From positions 1,825,501 to 1,889,500 of the forward strand of contig JADLSH010000191.1 of NCBI GenBank assembly GCA_016169945.1: 64,000 bases of DNA. The letters are read 5' to 3'. Position 1 is the first letter of the stretch; every line of letters begins with the position of its first letter. Below are positions 22,801-35,600 of this stretch, piece by piece. The notes beneath the pieces were generated by a model. The model was not told where the DNA came from, did not search any database, and saw only the letters and a list, made by a program, of their open reading frames with translations. The stretch comes from Trachythela sp. YZ-2020. Its lineage: Eukaryota > Cnidaria > Anthozoa > Malacalcyonacea > Clavulariidae. A program made the translations under genes and the position numbers.

Positions 22801-24686
22801 GTGTAATGAAGATAAAGAAAGAAGTGAAAGTTCATTGAGAAAATCGAGGAAGCAAGATGGAGATGGAAGAATTAGTTACGGAGTGAGAGAGATTATTTTC
22901 TCACTCTGGTAACTGCAGGTTTGACCATCATCTGCTGCACGATAGTGCTTGGTGAAACCCACCCATTTTACCTCAGGCTTTTGTACAGGACGTCTACAGG
23001 TTTGACAACCATATGCTGCACGATAGTGCTTGTGAAACCCACCCATTTTACCATACCTCAGGCTTTTGTACAGGACGTCTATTAAGCCTCGGACTTTGTG
23101 CTGGTTTTCGTTTGTCGGTGGTTGTTTTAGCTTGGCTATTGTTGCCTGTCCTGCTACTACTTGGTCCATTGGATAGTGGTTTTTTAAAACTCTTGGGAAG
23201 ACTTGTTTTTGCTTTAGGTTTTGTGCCTGGTTCAGAGCTGACGGTCTGTGATGCTACAAGAGCCACTGAAAAAAGGAATGTGAAATATAATGGTTCAGTA
23301 AGAGATATTATTTTGTTACATTTTGTGATTTATACCAACCGAGTTCATCCATTCGTGCCATTGTACTTTTTAAGTTGTCTTCCATCTTACTTTGCAGAAT
23401 TCTTGCTCGATCCCATTCCTCGCCTAAAACCAAAATGATTAAAATCCAGGCAATTTCCATAGTAAAAACCTCATTTAAATACAATCCTAACCCTTTTGTT
23501 GTCATTTTTGGATAGTAACATGGGAATTCTCCCTAAAATCCTTACTTTGATATAAAAATAGGTACACACTATGTACATATCCATAGTCCCTCACTGAAGA
23601 ACAACTCAATAGGTACACAAAGCATACATACCATTTCTGGATATTCTCAAAATAGGTGCACACATATGTATGTAAAATAGAATATTGATACTTGTCAATC
23701 AGTTCCTAGTAACGTCCACGACAAAAGGTCTTTGCTTGTAATGTTAAAGTGGTTTTAATCATTTTTAGGCTGACAAATATCAACATTCACAGTTCCTATT
23801 TGTTAGAGTTAGCCATAAATATACCTTGTTGATCATATTCTATCTCAATTCCTTTCTTTAGTTCGTCAATGCCTTGTTTATAACACTCGACTGCTCTCTC
23901 CTTTGCATCACAGTTTCCTGAGGTATGTAAAATTTTCAAACTCATTTTGTTACACCCACTCTGTTATTTTGCACCATACTCATCAAGGGTAAAATGTTGG
24001 ACATTAAAGGATAAACCAGACTATCTTCCCATTTCTCTCATTAACCCATCAAGCTGCAATGGGCCCAGTCCCAAACATTGTTGAACTTTCACTTTTGTGA
24101 TACCATGAAGTTAATATTATTTCACTTTAGTTAATATTTAACCGACAGAAATATGCAATTTCTGTATTTGAGAGCTAATGTGATGAAAATCTTTCATGCC
24201 TATTTTACATACACATTTTTAGCGTGTAATCCAAGTTTTGTACGATTGTAATCTCAAATTTGCATTAAATATACTTGTTAAATAATAATAGTTGGCGAAG
24301 CTAAATAAAATAAAATAAAATAAAATAAATTTCAACTATTACTATTAATTAATACTTAAATCAAATATTCCCATAAACCTACCAGCAGTTTCATCGATTC
24401 TCAAAGCTTTATCAATGAAAGCATAAGCTTGTTTATGATGCCTTCTTATATCTGCAATAACCTCAGGTATAGAACCATTATCAGTATTAAATCCATCTGG
24501 GTTCTTAGATGTTCCTTTTCCACCTTTGGACGCCATTTTGCCCCAAAGTCGAGACCAAATCAGAACATAAAACACTTGAAGTACACCATAAACAAGTAAT
24601 TTCAGAGGAAATAATATAACATGGACAATAAATTGCCCCAAAATTCTTACATTTGTCAGAACTTTATTTTTGTATTGTTTTGTCAT
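19834..24686 (-). CDS. SPAST: Spastin, microtubule-severing AAA ATPase (complete)
   Basis: Seventeen exons on the minus strand, all with GT-AG sites and matching phases: 24686-24383, 23917-23825, 23423-23340, 23265-23057, 22532-22399, 22075-22047, 21955-21891, 21799-21725, 21609-21538, 21282-21207, 21070-20979, 20845-20766, 20630-20588, 20508-20429, 20325-20255, 20079-20039 and 19953-19834. They give 555 residues. Order: N-terminal hydrophobic hairpin (about 16-44) for ER membrane insertion, MIT domain (about 80-150) with [19 protein letters not shown], Ser/Lys/Pro-rich linker and microtubule-binding segment, AAA core with Walker A GPPGNGKT, Walker B IIFIDEIDSLL, pore-region [12 protein letters not shown], sensor [10 protein letters not shown] and [19 protein letters not shown], and the C-terminal helix. 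All catalytic residues look intact. The M1-type membrane isoform start is used. It is head-to-head with Dicer. Confidence 0.95.
20136..20218 (+). repeat. CAC/CAT trinucleotide microsatellite
   Basis: Runs of catcaccaccaccatcatca in the intron between the last spastin exons. Confidence 0.95.
22971..23081. repeat. Duplicated exon edge in spastin
   Basis: cctcaggcttttgtacagga occurs at 22971 and again at 23055, with a MITE piece between. The 23055 copy is the true 3' end of the linker exon. The other carries a second usable-looking donor 84 bp further on, and its use would read into an in-frame TAA. Confidence 0.75.
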
Positions 24687-24961
24687 TGAGACGATTTTGC
24701 AAAGTCAGCAAAATTTACTGCCAGCTTCATGTAAGGTTGGATATAATGTCACAGAGTAGACACTATACAGAGATCTCACTTCAGGCAAAATGCGTAACCG
24801 GCCGCTATTCTGTCTGATGATGACTTTAAAATAGAGTGGAAAATTTACAGTCTCTCAAACTCGTCTTGTTTTATTCATATTTTGAATTTCAAAATGACAT
24901 TATTCTCCGGAATTTATTTTTTTTCTTTATTTTCTTAAATTATCGCCCGGCCGCCATGTTC

Positions 24962-25203
24962 CTAGCCAGTGCGGTAACGAGAGGCATTCACCCCCCCGAA
25001 CAAGATGGCGGCCGATATTTTCGGAAAATAGCCGGCATAAGAAACCCTTGTTATTTTCTTTATAACGGTTTACCTTGACTGAAGTTGTGATTAACAACAT
25101 TAAATAGTTAACTCGAATTTTTGCGGTATTTTTACGTCTAAAAATGCCCTCCATTTTGAATGTTTTCGGGGGGGTGAAAGCCTCTCCTTTGCGCACTGGC
25201 TAA
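24962..25203. mobile_element. Inverted-repeat element in spastin/Dicer spacer
   Basis: agaggcattcacccccccga (about 24980) is matched inverted by cgggggggtgaaagcctct (about 25168), with outer cagtgcg and cgcactgg. It is non-coding. Confidence 0.7.
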
Positions 25204-26162
25204 GCCAGAGCTTCCACTCGGAAGGAAATTTCCTTCCAAAAGGATATTTTGGCATTTGGAAGGAAAAATAAGAGGAAATGAGATTTGGAAGGAAATTGGA
25301 AGGAAATTTGGCCATTTCGAAGGAAAAGGGAAGGAAATTTTACAATTTAAACTTTTTCAGTAATTTCTAGTAATTTAATAATGGTTAAACACTTTATTAT
25401 GAACTTTTGAGTTAAAAAACATGAATAAAAATAATACATCGAATATTTACATAACCATCAAGGATGAATGGGGGTAATTTGGGACTGAACAGGTCTTCAG
25501 TGGGTGAGTAGAGTACTTGTACATAAATAACGGTGGCTCAATTTTTTTCGCGGGTTTTTATAAACTAAAAACAAACAGTCGAAAAAAGGGAAACTGTAAT
25601 TTCTAAAGCAAAATTTGTAAATTATGATGGCTTATATTGAGTCAACTTCTGAGTCAAGCTCATCAGAGGATGAAGCTTCAAGTAGTTGTCAACTGCAAAC
25701 GGGTAGAAAGCGTGCAGGACAAGTGTCTGGTCCAAAAGCAGCTGCGAAAAGAGCAGGGCCGGACCTACGGGGGGGTTTGGGGGGTGTCACACCCCCCCAG
25801 AAATTCTATATTTGGAGTTTCAGTCGGCAGAAGTGCTATTTTAGTCGGCAGACAAAAATATTTATGATGACTAACAGCAATGTAGTCCGTACAAGTTCGT
25901 TAGTCAGTCGGTTGAAAGGACCTTACACCCCCCTGATAAATTTTCTGAGGACGGCCCTGGAAAAGAGCAAAAAATACTGCAGTACACCTTCAATTTACAT
26001 CGGGAGTACAGTACAATACAAAATTTATTATACTATTTTAAAAATAATTGGAAGGAAAAATGGAAGGAAATTTAGGATTTTGGGAGGGAAATTCTGCGAA
26101 AAAAAAGGACAAAAACGAGAAATTTTACTTTGCCAAAGTGGAAGCACTGGGCTAAGCCAGTG
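25195..26162. mobile_element. ~970-bp non-autonomous element rich in ggaaggaaat motifs
   Basis: It starts ctggctaagccagagcttcc and ends with the inverted ggaagcactgggctaagccag (imperfect). Many ggaaggaaatt repeats lie near both ends. A frame at 25624-26163 has no known domain and is mostly made of a nested MITE. Confidence 0.6.
25754..25959. mobile_element. 206-bp hAT-type MITE with 8-bp target duplication
   Basis: The termini cagggccggac and its imperfect inverted copy ending cggccctg are bounded on both sides by gaaaagag (25746-25753 and 25960-25967). An 8-bp duplication with a CAGGG terminus is the hAT signature. It is nested in the ggaaggaaat element. Confidence 0.9.
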
Positions 26163-26533
26163 AGCTCTATATATATATATCTGGAGTGAGAACTTATGTC
26201 CAAAAAGTGAAGCCAAAGATGGCGGAAATTGACGTCCAGTGCCAATCCCTTTCTATTGTTTTCGACCGCGCGGTTTGCACAAGCCGGCAAGGAGTGTGCC
26301 GAAATTTCGTGTTTTTACTCCGATTTAAACAATAACATCATGATTTTATGAACTAATAACTTGATTAGCGATGCGATCTGTTAGAAACAACTGGAATTAG
26401 CAGGAAAAAATGGTATGAAAACTGTTTATGACCTTCATGAGTTTGGACGTCAATTGCCGCCATCTTGGCTTCACTTGGCCTATTGGCCGAACATTAGAAG
26501 TTCTTACTCCAGATATATATAGAGCTCACTGGG
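26157..26533. mobile_element. Inverted-repeat MITE just upstream of Dicer
   Basis: gtgagctctatatatatata...ctggagtgagaac pairs with gttcttactccagatatata...gagctcac. Inside the arms aagatggcgg and ccgccatctt also pair. It ends about 45 bp before the motif shared with spastin. Confidence 0.8.
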
Positions 26534-26656
26534 CTAAGCATCGGTTACGCTCAAAACATTAGGATTTGATACACAGTGAGACCTCTTTATAGTGTCTACT
26601 CTGTGATAATGTCTTCAATTCTTCATCACGAATGACGAATTTCAAATCATCAAAAT

Positions 26657-29600
26657 ATGACAATATATATGGCTGAAGCAAGGGGTCGGCTAGGATTGCC
26701 AGTTTTAGCTTTAAAAAGACCCCAACATGAAGTAGAATTGTTTAATTTTGCTCTCCATAATGATTGTGCATTGGTTGTCTCGGAAAAGACGTCTAAAAGT
26801 TTTATTTGCTACCAATTAGTCAATGAATTTTTGCAAAATGAAAGTAAAAAATGGGCAGTTGTTTTAATAGATGATAGTTCAGGTTAGTAAAATAATGGTT
26901 ATTATTATATACACAAGCTCTGGATATGAGGTATTCTGCAATCTGATTGGTTCTCTACTAGCAGGATATTTAAGAATTAAAAAACGAGTCGCGTGCCGTT
27001 ATGGTGTAATAATGCACGAGGGGTGAATGTTGGGAGAATACGAGAGAAGCTTGTAAAACACGAGGCGTAGCCGAGTGTTTTACACGCTTCTCGAGTATTC
27101 TCCCAACATTCCCCCGAGTGCATTATTACACCATAACGGCACAAGACGAGTTTTTTAATTCTTTTATATTATAAGTAGTATATAAGCACAGTAAACAATT
27201 TTGTTCAAAGATCAATATTGATATTCTCCTAACATGTAATCACTGACGTCACTCGCAAGCTTTTCAATGTTTTCATTGCTTGGCAACAACTACAAGCTTG
27301 AATTCTGGCCGGCGAAGGAGCGAAAAACTTGCAACTCAACAAAAATTAGGGATTAAAAAGGCACAAAAACTGTTGAAATTTTTTCAAATATAGTGCACAA
27401 TGATAGACAGATTGGTTTTTCGTTGTTCTGCTTCACTATTGTCCTGGATTCGTATAAAAGCGAAGGGTTTTTCCGTTTTTGTCAAGCTGCTTTGATGACA
27501 TTGGCTGTCAAGTTGATTTTTCATCTTGAACCAAATATATCAGGCAGTTTTTGTTTGAAGGTACTGTTTGAATATTTTTTGTGTTTTTTTGCTAGTTCAG
27601 TGGTTGGTGGTTAAAAATTTTCTCAGACAAACTGTCAAGAAATGCATAAACATGTCGTATTTGTGTAGGTTTTTGTCGTTGCATCTTGACAGCTTAAAAA
27701 CTGTACACATATTGTTTATATCTAAATCAATGCCAAAATGGTTAATTTTAATTTTTTGCACCTAGAACTGTGGATAAATTTGGTTTGGTTTGTGTTTAAA
27801 AACAGTTTTTGTACCTTTAAATGTCAAAATAGTACAGATTTTCGCGTTTCTTGTCGCCGTTGAATGCCAACTTTCAAGCAAAAAAGTATATTTCAAACTC
27901 AGAAACAACTACGAATCTTTATTCGCCGTTTATGTTCCGTTGTTATTTGTTGGCTGGCTTTTTTCCATCTCGTTTACGTCTATTTTTTCTTGCTTTTTGA
28001 CAGACTTTGGATTTAAAACTATTATAATTTTGTTCATATTGTATTGACAATTCCGAGGAAAATTTAACAAGCGGGGACGAAGTGAGAAAAATGAAAACGG
28101 TGGCCGTGCTTTATTGCGTCATAAAGCACGCGCATTAGCCAATCAAATTGCTCGTTAGATACTACTTATAATATAATAGCTCATATCCTGCTAGTAGAGA
28201 AAAGTAGAAAAATGGCTGGCAGATTGTACAATTAAATGAAGAGGAAATTCAAGTTTTACTTGAAAAAAGTACGCCAAAATGTTCTGTTCATATCCAGAGC
28301 TTGTGTATATAACTAGTAGTTACTATCGCAAGGAAAGTGCTGCCCTGACGCCCAAACTGCATGCAAAATTCCTCGACCAAATAGTAATATTGAACGTATT
28401 TCTATTGCTAATGGCACACTGTATGTATAGATTTATTTTCTTGTCCAAACGATGAGATTACAACAGTGCGATTACAACACTGTGATTATTGTAAATAATA
28501 ATATATAAGAAGTACACATGCTAAACAAACATGTCACAACAGTCTTTGTTCCCAATCTGTAGATATTTCATTTCATATTTATTTAGCATTTAGCTTCCAT
28601 CAGTGTTCATCTGTACTGTCCAGTGAATTGTCAAAATACATGATTATACAGCAAACCAACATAATAGTATATCTCTCCAAAACAACTGTGAGCAGGGATC
28701 CACATGACATATGTTGGAAATATTTAATTCTTTATATCGCAGATTCCATCCCATTACAGATGATGTAATATATCCATATTATTTTGTAAGTTTGTAACAA
28801 CCATTTTTTTCAAGTAAATATAACATAATTTATCAACCAAATTTGGTTTTCATTTTCTGCCTCAACAGGCAGTCAATGTTACTTTGTGCCACAACTGGCT
28901 CTGTCACAATGGGCAGATCAATAATATTTTGTGCCTCAACACGCTCCACAGGTTCTATCACAATGAGCTATTCCATTTAAAATCCGTAACCCCCCCCCTC
29001 TATAGAGGACAGGGTTTTTTCTATAACCCTGAAGAATTCCTGACTTTCAACAGCCCACCTGAGGAATTTTGTATTTACAACACCTACCCCTGAAGAATTC
29101 CTGTCTTACAGCTATTACCCCTGAAGGATTTGACTGCAACCCCCTGAAGAATGCAATTCTTTTACTCAACCCCTGAAGAATTCCAAGCCTAAATAGTCAC
29201 ACCCCTGAATAATTCCAAGGCAAAATGGCCCCTTACCCCTGAATAATTCCAGGGTCCTCCATAGGGGGGGTACGGTACTAAATGGAATAGCCCAATGGGT
29301 AGATCAATGTTTCTTTCTGCCACAATGGGCAGATCAATATTTTGTGCCTCAATGGGCTCTACCACAACAGGTAGATTGATATTTTGTGCTATGATCACAG
29401 GTACAGGCTCTATGACTACAGCTAGATCACTATTTGTCACCGTCATAGATGGGGCACAGGCGATATATTAACTGTGTCGATCACAGACCGACATATGACA
29501 TATCTTGTAAGAAAGCATGTTTGAGCACGTTGAGGCACAAAATATTATTGATCTGCCCATTGTGGCAGGGCCAGTTGTGGACAAAGTAACATTCATCTGC

Positions 29601-32600
29601 CTGTTGAGGCAGAAAATGAAAACCAAATTTGGTTGATAAATTATGGTATATTTACTTGTTATGGTTGTGACAAACTTACAAAAAATATGGATATATTACA
29701 TCATCTTATAAGGGCCTAATGAGATGGAATTATCATCGTACATGAATTAATTAACCTCCACGGGTAGATTAATATTATTTGTCATCGACACATGAATTAT
29801 AAACACTAACTATTGTTGGTAAGTTATCTATAGACAAATATTCTACACCAGGATCTAGGACTAATAAGCCATTACTCAGAGCTTTTAAATACATTTTGTC
29901 TCCTTGTATTAAGACATTATTAAATGTTGTTTTAGACCACGCGGACAATGGAATATTTCGTGCTGAAAGAAGCGCCGATAAACTCATAAAAGCATATTGC
30001 TTTCCTCTAGAATGAACACTAAACAGTTCATCGCCTTGATGAATTCGGCAGAAAGAAATAAAGCCATACTTATCTGTGTTTCTTCGGGAAATGTTTGTAT
30101 ATTTTGCAGCGCGCAATACAATATTTTCTCGCCCTCTCCCCCCATTTTAAAAATTCTCCTTGAGCTCGACTTTCTGCCCGGAAATTGCGGACAGACAACG
30201 CTCTAAACCCAAATAATATCGAGATTTAACATGCAAACATATATATATTTTGCGCGAAAGACTGGGTCGAGTGAACTCTGGCGTCAAGAATAGGGAGCTG
30301 CCTACGGCAGCAATAAAACAGTTATTCTACTCACTCTCGTCGTATATGACTGATAGCCGACTCGGCGCTATTGCGCCTCGTCGGCTATCAGCTCATATAC
30401 GACTCGAGTTCGTAGAATAACTGTTAATTACTTATTGGTTATTGTTACTAGTAGTTTTTCAAGTAAAATTTTAATAATAGTAAACTGATAACATTTGGGC
30501 ATTACCACCCCCCTGTAACTGAAAAAAATAACGATACAAATTATAACTGTTATTTTCTCTGCTAGCAGTTATTTGACAAGTCTTGTCTATAGATTATTGT
30601 CTGTCATTTTGGTAGATTAACTCCCCCCCCCCTTGCTAACCCATTGAGAAGCAAAAGGCACACTTAGCATTTCATCCTGCCTAATATCATAGGCAGATTT
30701 CCTGGGGGGGGGGGGCAGAAGGTGTACAGAGAATTCACCTTTCCCTAGAAAAGGTCACTTCTCCCATGCCTAGAAGTCAGCACCCTCCTGAAAAGTCAGC
30801 CCCTCTCCTCCTGAAAAGTCAGCATTTCCCCTGAAAAGATCATCACCCCCACCCCCAGGTTATCAAAAATGTAAATGATTTACCTTAATTCTTCTCCATC
30901 TATTAAACAAGGTTTGAATACGGCTCCACTGATCAAAATGTTCAACCATTTGCTGCCCGGAAAGCCAGTTGTGTTTCCCAATTTTAACGAAACATCAAGA
31001 TTACCACAGCAGGAAAACCAAAATGTCTTACTTACGTCAACAAATCAATTTGATCATTGCCTAACGAGGGGATACATGCATGCTAATGAAATATCTGTAG
31101 TTATACTTCTTACCAGCTTAAAAACCAGTACTGTAGACCACAATCATGCTGAATTTTTAAGAACACTTCACAAAGAAGATGAGAAGCCTCGAATAGTTGA
31201 ACTAGTGCAATTAGATCTGCATGATATCAGCAATCCATTGGACCTAAAAACTCAACTTGACTACTTAGAGGCAACATATGATTTGCCGATTTTTATGTCC
31301 AAAGATCTTTTAGCAATGAATGCTTATGGCGAAGAAATTGTGGTGGAAATTGTTCCATATAGTCGACAGAATCTAAGTCCGATCGAAACAAATATTTGGA
31401 AAATTTTAAATGAGATTTCAGGTTTTCTCCAACATGTTAATGTTGTAGAGGTTTTGAAATCCATTCAAAGTGTAAGAGCTGTTGTTTTGTGTGCGGTGGA
31501 GGTTTTGACGATGTTTGGTTTGTGGAGTTTAAGCTTTATGCTAGAATGCATCCAAAATACTTTAGCAAAGATGTTAAGTAAGGAGAATCACCCATTTGTT
31601 GTGCTGGCCATTGAAGCATGTAAAACACAGTTTGATTTTATTCAGAAATTTGTTGCTGGTCAATCTAAATTATCACCAGTTCATTCATGTTTAATGTATG
31701 AAATTCTTGACCAGCTCATACCATATAAAATATACTGTAATTCACCAGTTACTAGTGGTGAACATAAAATTGGTGAAGGTTTACCAAGTGAGCAAAAGCC
31801 CTGTGCAACAGACATGCAAACTGGGCGAGAGGTTAAAGTTGAGGAAGATGATGTAGTAGACAACAGTCCTTTATGTGAAAGCAAAGGGGGAAATGGTCAA
31901 ACAGAAGAGACGTATCAACACAAAGGATCAATGAGGAATAATGGTTTTTCAAACCAGCCTGAGGTTGTTGAAAAACGACTCCAGAAACAAAAAGATAAAT
32001 CTCAATTTCATTGCATTATTGTGACAAAGACTAACTCCTCTGCACAGATGTTAAGTAAACTCATCAACTATATGTCATCTTGCAATGAGAAATACAGTTT
32101 CATGAAATCTGGTTGTGTGATTCACTCTAAGAACATTAGCCCTGAGGAAGAGGAACGGACTGAGAGTGTTCTACAAGCAATGCTTCAAGGAATGGTGAAT
32201 ATTATAGTCACCACAGTGGATCTTTCCTCTGATCTTTCTTTAACTACATTCAATGTTCTGGTATATTTTGGTATGCCTGGCAGTTATCAAGAATATCATC
32301 AGATTAAAAGCAAGATTAAAGGTTTAGCACCAAAATTGATGTTGGTTTTTAATCAAGATCGTTCAGTCAAATGTGAACGGAATTTACAGGTAGGGTTTTA
32401 TCACAGGAAGCTGTGTTACAGTAATGCTCAAAAATAATTTAACTAAACTGTGTTTTTCGATTTGAACGCAATCAAGAACGCGTTTTCTTCTATGTAAGAA
32501 ATAACCTTACACTTCGTTCGTGTTCCAACGTTTACGTTTCGAATTTGTCCAGTACGCGTTCTAGTTCGAAGTTAGGAACGCAGCTTGGCTTAATTTGAAC

Positions 32601-35600
32601 GCAATCAAGACTGTACTGTTACATTTCTTCATTAAAAACTGTACTTACATTATAAATTGTACTATTGCATTTCTTCATATTTTTAGGTATTTAGTGATAT
32701 TGAATCAGAGATCGCCAAAAGAGTATCAGATTACATTTCTCAAGAAAATAAAGAAAAATGGTTAAAATGTCTTGCAGAAGATCCTCAGTGTAGTTACGCG
32801 CCATTTGGAGAGAACGGTCCCTCGGTGTTTATGGAGTCGAGTATTCATTTAGTTAACCGGTTAGTTTTAGTAATTGATTGATTGATTATTGATTGACTAG
32901 TTATTAACAACATATCTTTGATTTTAACGGTCCAACATAAAGATTCTATTTCTTTGCTCGCAGATACTGTCGTCGGATGAACAAACGTGATTTTTGCAAT
33001 CTTTATGCACAGTTTATGACTGAGAAGAAAGAATTGACAGGAAACTGTGTAGAGTTTGTCTCCAAACTTTACCTTCCACTGGACAGCTGTTGTTGTAACA
33101 TTGCTGAGGTAATTAGAGACTTCGCAAGATACTGAATCTATGGCTATCAAGCTATTAAACTAATCAAACTATATAAATATACAGGGTGTCCCCAAAAAGT
33201 CCCCCTATAGAAATCACTCTTTTGTTGTTAAACGTGCGTTGTTATACCTCTGGGAATTTAAAATAGCTTCTAAAACGAACAGCAACACAAAAATGTCAAA
33301 TTACAAATTCGTCTTACCGTCAGTTCGAGTAAGAATGGTTCAACTGACTACAGAGCAACGAGTATTTGTCGTAACAACTTATACGTCGCGTTAAATTATT
33401 TGGACGAAGGGAAGTTGTAAATACTTCCGCCGTTCATGTACAATCCAATTAAATTCCCAAAGGTATAATAACGCACAAGAGTGATTTCAAGGTTCAAGGG
33501 GCACTTTTTTGGAGACACCCTGTATAAATCAAACAATAAGTGACTGGATGACATGGAGAACAGTGGGATTTTCAAAACAATGAAAAGACAATGGAACATT
33601 CATCGTAACTGGATGACACTATTGTTATGCTAAGTTGCGTACTAACCTGTTTCAATCCTGTTTAGGGACCTCCAGTCCAGGTAACTAATGGCAATGACCT
33701 TGATCTGGAAGTTGGGACGTTAAAATCTCAAATGTTGGCGTCATTAGAATGTGTCAAGATCTTGCATGCCAGTGGTAAAATGGACAATGATCTAGACTTG
33801 ACGGAGGAACTGTATGTTGGTGCGAATAACGATAACGTACAGAACTTTGAACTGGAGGACGAAGGCAAGGGACGAGCTGGGACAAATAAACGAAAGAGAG
33901 CGTATGGAATTAAGGTGAAAGTCATAATTTTACTGTCTGGCTGAATGTCTTTGACTGGTTGAATGTCGGAAGTGAACGAAGGCAGATTGCCTAGAGCATA
34001 TATTATCATATATTATCATATATAGCCGGGGTTTGATTCCTACAAGGTACAGTTCTCTCATAGTCATTTCGTCTCAGTCACATGTGAGAAGAGTGCTTCC
34101 AGTTTGACTCTACCAAATGCCTCGGGTTTTTCCGACCACAATCTAAGAAGTAATCTATCATACACGAGAAGGAGTTTATTATAGTGATTTGAAACACCGA
34201 AAAGTGTGTTGAAAAACAAGGCGCTAGCCGAGATTTTTAACATACTTTGAGGTGTTTTTAAATCACTATAATAAACGACTTCGAGTGTATGATATAGCTT
34301 CTCAAACAAACCAGTATTTAAAGAGAAATTCAACCCGAAAGTTGAGTTAATTTATGGGTGTTTATTACCTTGGTATCATGGTGATTTCCTTTGTGTTTTG
34401 CTCATGAATTATTAATGAGTTTGAGAAGCGTAATTTATACATGAAAATCGTAATGCTAATTCTTACTATCTTAAAAGGTGCCATCATTTTTTGAAGACAA
34501 CATGCCTCGAGCAGACGAAACATGTTTCTTGTACAAGATTGAATTTGAAGATCCAACAATATACAAACATTCCAGATCGGGTTCGTTGCGGAGATTATCG
34601 GAGCCTGAGTTCGAGTTAGGCATTCTCTCCAGGAAACCTCTGCCAAAGGTAAAGGAATGCCGAGCTACTTCCGGTGAGATGTCCTCATCTTATTGGTGGG
34701 TTTCACTAAGCGTTACAAGGCAGCAGATGGTGGACAACTTTAGAAATGTTGACATTGATAAGAGCAAGAAAATTAAACTAAATTAATTCTATTTATCTGC
34801 CACCAAATACAGCACTACGACATATAATGAAAATAATTAGCATTATTCTCTCACTTTGATAACGCCATGTTGACCACCATCTGCTGTATGACAGCTAGTG
34901 CTTAGTGAAACCCATATAATGGCGAGTCTGTCAATGTGATTGTTACTTTCTTGTAAAACAGAAAACAAAACCAATATACATTTTAGTAACCTTACAACGA
35001 GAATGTATACAGTTTAAAACGTTGATATGCTACATAGAATATACTTCCTATTTTATTAGATGCCGTCTTTTTACGTCCACACATGTAAAAGTGACGTCAA
35101 TGTCTCTCTCGAGGCAAGCGAACCAATAAAGATTGATGATACCACATTAAGTTGCATCAGACTGTTTCATCACTATGTGTTTAAAGAACTACACAAACTA
35201 GTGGATTACCAGTCGACCACGTTATCTGAAAGTGATGGCTACCTTGCTGTTCCCTTGCTACCAAAGACAACAACAAGATCCTGTAATGGATTTAACAACA
35301 CAACAACAACACCAACACCAACAACACCTTCACCACCAACAATACCTCCACCACCAACAACACCTCCACCACCAACAACACCTTCACCACCAACAACACC
35401 TCCACCACCAACAATACCTCCACCACCAACAATACCTCCACCACCAACAACACCTCCACCACCAACAACACCTTCACCACCAACAACACCTCCACCACCA
35501 ACAATACCTCAACCACCAACAACACCAACAATACCTCCACCACCAACAACAACACCTCCACCACCAACAACACCTCCACCACCAACAACACCTCCACCAA

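Larger units (their letters stand above)
24745..26609. promoter_or_regulatory. Head-to-head spastin/Dicer intergenic region with inverted upstream motifs
   Basis: Sequence 24745-24780 (core cacagagtagacactata) recurs inverted at 26574-26609 with 31 of 36 matches, and gcgtaaccg at about 24792 recurs inverted at about 26544. Each copy lies about 50-95 bp before the start codon of its own gene. This may be a duplicated core promoter or first-exon leader. The function is inferred. The space between is filled by MITEs. Confidence 0.45.

Noticed and set aside
25624..26163. 179-residue frame upstream of Dicer
   Set aside because: It runs through a nested hAT MITE and ggaaggaaat repeats, with no domain and no splice context.
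27393..28047. Three consecutive hydrophobic frames in Dicer intron 1
   Set aside because: T-rich DNA inside an inverted-repeat element. No recognisable protein, no consistent frame.
30875..30911. ATG 30875 as a separate gene start for the large Dicer exon
   Set aside because: An upstream exon at 26657-26882 encodes matching helicase sequence, and the 30910 acceptor restores the split codon.
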